Part shown: positions 34,187 to 34,816 of the stretch, piece after piece
How positions within the stretch are numbered: position 1 is the first letter of the stretch
How the letters are laid out: each line of letters opens with the position of its first letter
DNA from: Campylobacterota bacterium
Lineage (GTDB): Bacteria > Campylobacterota > Campylobacteria > Campylobacterales > QNZT01
Assembly: GCA_022600175.1 (NCBI GenBank)
Contig: JAHZKW010000132.1
Span: 1-34,816, forward strand
DNA length: 34,816 nt
Direction of reading: 5' to 3'
Translations under genes and position numbers: made by a program
The notes under the pieces: model-generated
Seen by the model: only the letters and a program-made list of their open reading frames with translations
The model's database searches: none
Told to the model about the DNA's origin: nothing

Positions 34187-34816
34187 TTACTTTAATCTGC
34201 TTATATCATACACAAAAAGATCACTACTGCTAAAAGCAAACAATCTTCTGCCATCTTGGGATAAAACAATCTTTTTTATTTTATCGATATCGGGCTGCAC
34301 TATCGCACTATATTGGTATCCAAAATAGTCGTCTTTGCTATGTAGCGTATCTCTACCAACCATATCTTTTGGCAACAAAAGCGCAGCTCTTTTAAAAGAA
34401 ATAGTATTATTATTTGCTATAAATGCCACATATTTACCATTTTTAGTAAACTGCATATTTCGTACCCACTTATAAAATGTATGCCAAGCCCCTTCAGTAT
34501 TAAAGCGGTTTAGTTGGCTGACCTTGCCATCTCTATCTTCAAAAACTAACACATCCGTATTTCTGTGAGTAAGAATATAGTTTTCAAAATGGGATACATT
34601 TCTTGTTCCCATTATGAAACCATCGACAACTGGTGGCCATGCTGCTTCACTAATGGGCATATCTGTCTTCTCTTTTGGATGATATGGATCAGAAATATCT
34701 ATGATAGCGAGTTTTTGGTTGTGGTGATGTTTTCCAATATACAACTTATCCTCATTTGAAGATAAAGCCATCCCTCGATAATACTCAGTAGTAAAGATAC
34801 TTCCTTGTTTTTTAGG
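34187..34816 (-). CDS. Beta-propeller (LVIVD-repeat-like) protein, cut by the window end
   Basis: The frame is open to the last base; a Met at 34771 lies inside the sequence (preceded by TTEYYRG) and is not the true start. The 3' 210 codons hold blades of a propeller: LAIIDISDPYHPKEK, DVLVFEDRDGKVSQ, NMQFTKNGKYVAFIANN and KKIVLSQDGRRLFAFSSS, then DLFVYDISRLK at the end. This matches LVIVD/YVTN-type repeats of secreted bacterial propellers, often in periplasm or on the surface; the signal peptide would be beyond the window. Function unknown. It is followed after 10 bases by the 58-residue membrane protein. Confidence 0.75.
   Translation of the reverse strand, partial: PKKQGSIFTTEYYRGMALSSNEDKLYIGKHHHNQKLAIIDISDPYHPKEKTDMPISEAAWPPVVDGFIMGTRNVSHFENYILTHRNTDVLVFEDRDGKVSQLNRFNTEGAWHTFYKWVRNMQFTKNGKYVAFIANNNTISFKRAALLLPKDMVGRDTLHSKDDYFGYQYSAIVQPDIDKIKKIVLSQDGRRLFAFSSSDLFVYDISRLK

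Noticed and set aside
1-34816. CRISPR arrays, insertion sequences, prophage or integrase genes
   Set aside because: No regularly spaced repeats, transposase-like ORFs, long terminal inverted repeats or phage genes were seen; tRNA-Phe is not followed by a duplicated 3' end or an integrase.

Overview
This window looks like a chromosomal segment of a low-GC Campylobacterota (former epsilon-proteobacterium), probably a Sulfurovum/Sulfurimonas-like respiratory sulfur-cycle organism. The evidence is a Rieske/cytochrome b/di-haem cytochrome c operon whose cytochrome b carries a PEWY motif, a DUF2603 (UPF0763) gene that I know only from this phylum, a stand-alone FlhB C-terminal protein (FlhX-like), short MurD and RsmG proteins, several small secreted thioredoxin-fold proteins, and many TATAAT -10 boxes without clear -35 boxes. 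The assignment is inferred from gene content; no 16S gene is present.

Layout. 1-1779: 3' part of a membrane-bound GGDEF/EAL protein. 1783-3466 (minus): response regulator, pgeF and flhX-like gene, tightly overlapped. 3564-4697 (minus): a secreted DUF1566 protein and ribE; ribE diverges from mnmG (4752-6644) through a very compact back-to-back promoter. 6742-9458: petABC, the cytochrome bc1-type complex. 9598-13037 (minus): a fatty-acid block in the order fabG, acpP, fabF, accA, where accA carries a one-base frameshift in an A7 run. 13103-13573: a secreted CPYC thioredoxin-fold protein. 13576-15054 (minus): gpmI. 15249-17512: mraY-murD, followed by tRNA-Phe and thiD. 18659-21522: a flippase-like membrane protein facing a GINT1-like glycan enzyme, with a shared terminator. 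21582-23366 (minus): recQ. 23463-25168: three tandem secreted CPxC thioredoxin-fold paralogues plus a secreted rhodanese. 25179-28810 (minus): ribA, rsmG, a PP0621 protein, an unknown 130-residue protein, htpX and an unknown membrane protein. 28903-33999: hemB, argF, DUF2603, hemN and a GlcF-like Fe-S protein. 34000-34816 (minus): a 58-residue membrane protein and a beta-propeller protein cut by the window end.

Most genes are housekeeping: tRNA modification, respiration, fatty acids, cell wall, haem, riboflavin, thiamine and arginine. The parts least explained by known pathways are the thioredoxin triplet with rhodanese, the two unknown proteins around htpX, the accA frameshift, and several untranslated hairpins (acpP-fabF junction, gpmI leader). 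I see no insertion sequence, prophage, CRISPR array or rRNA. No stretch over about 300 bases lacks a gene.
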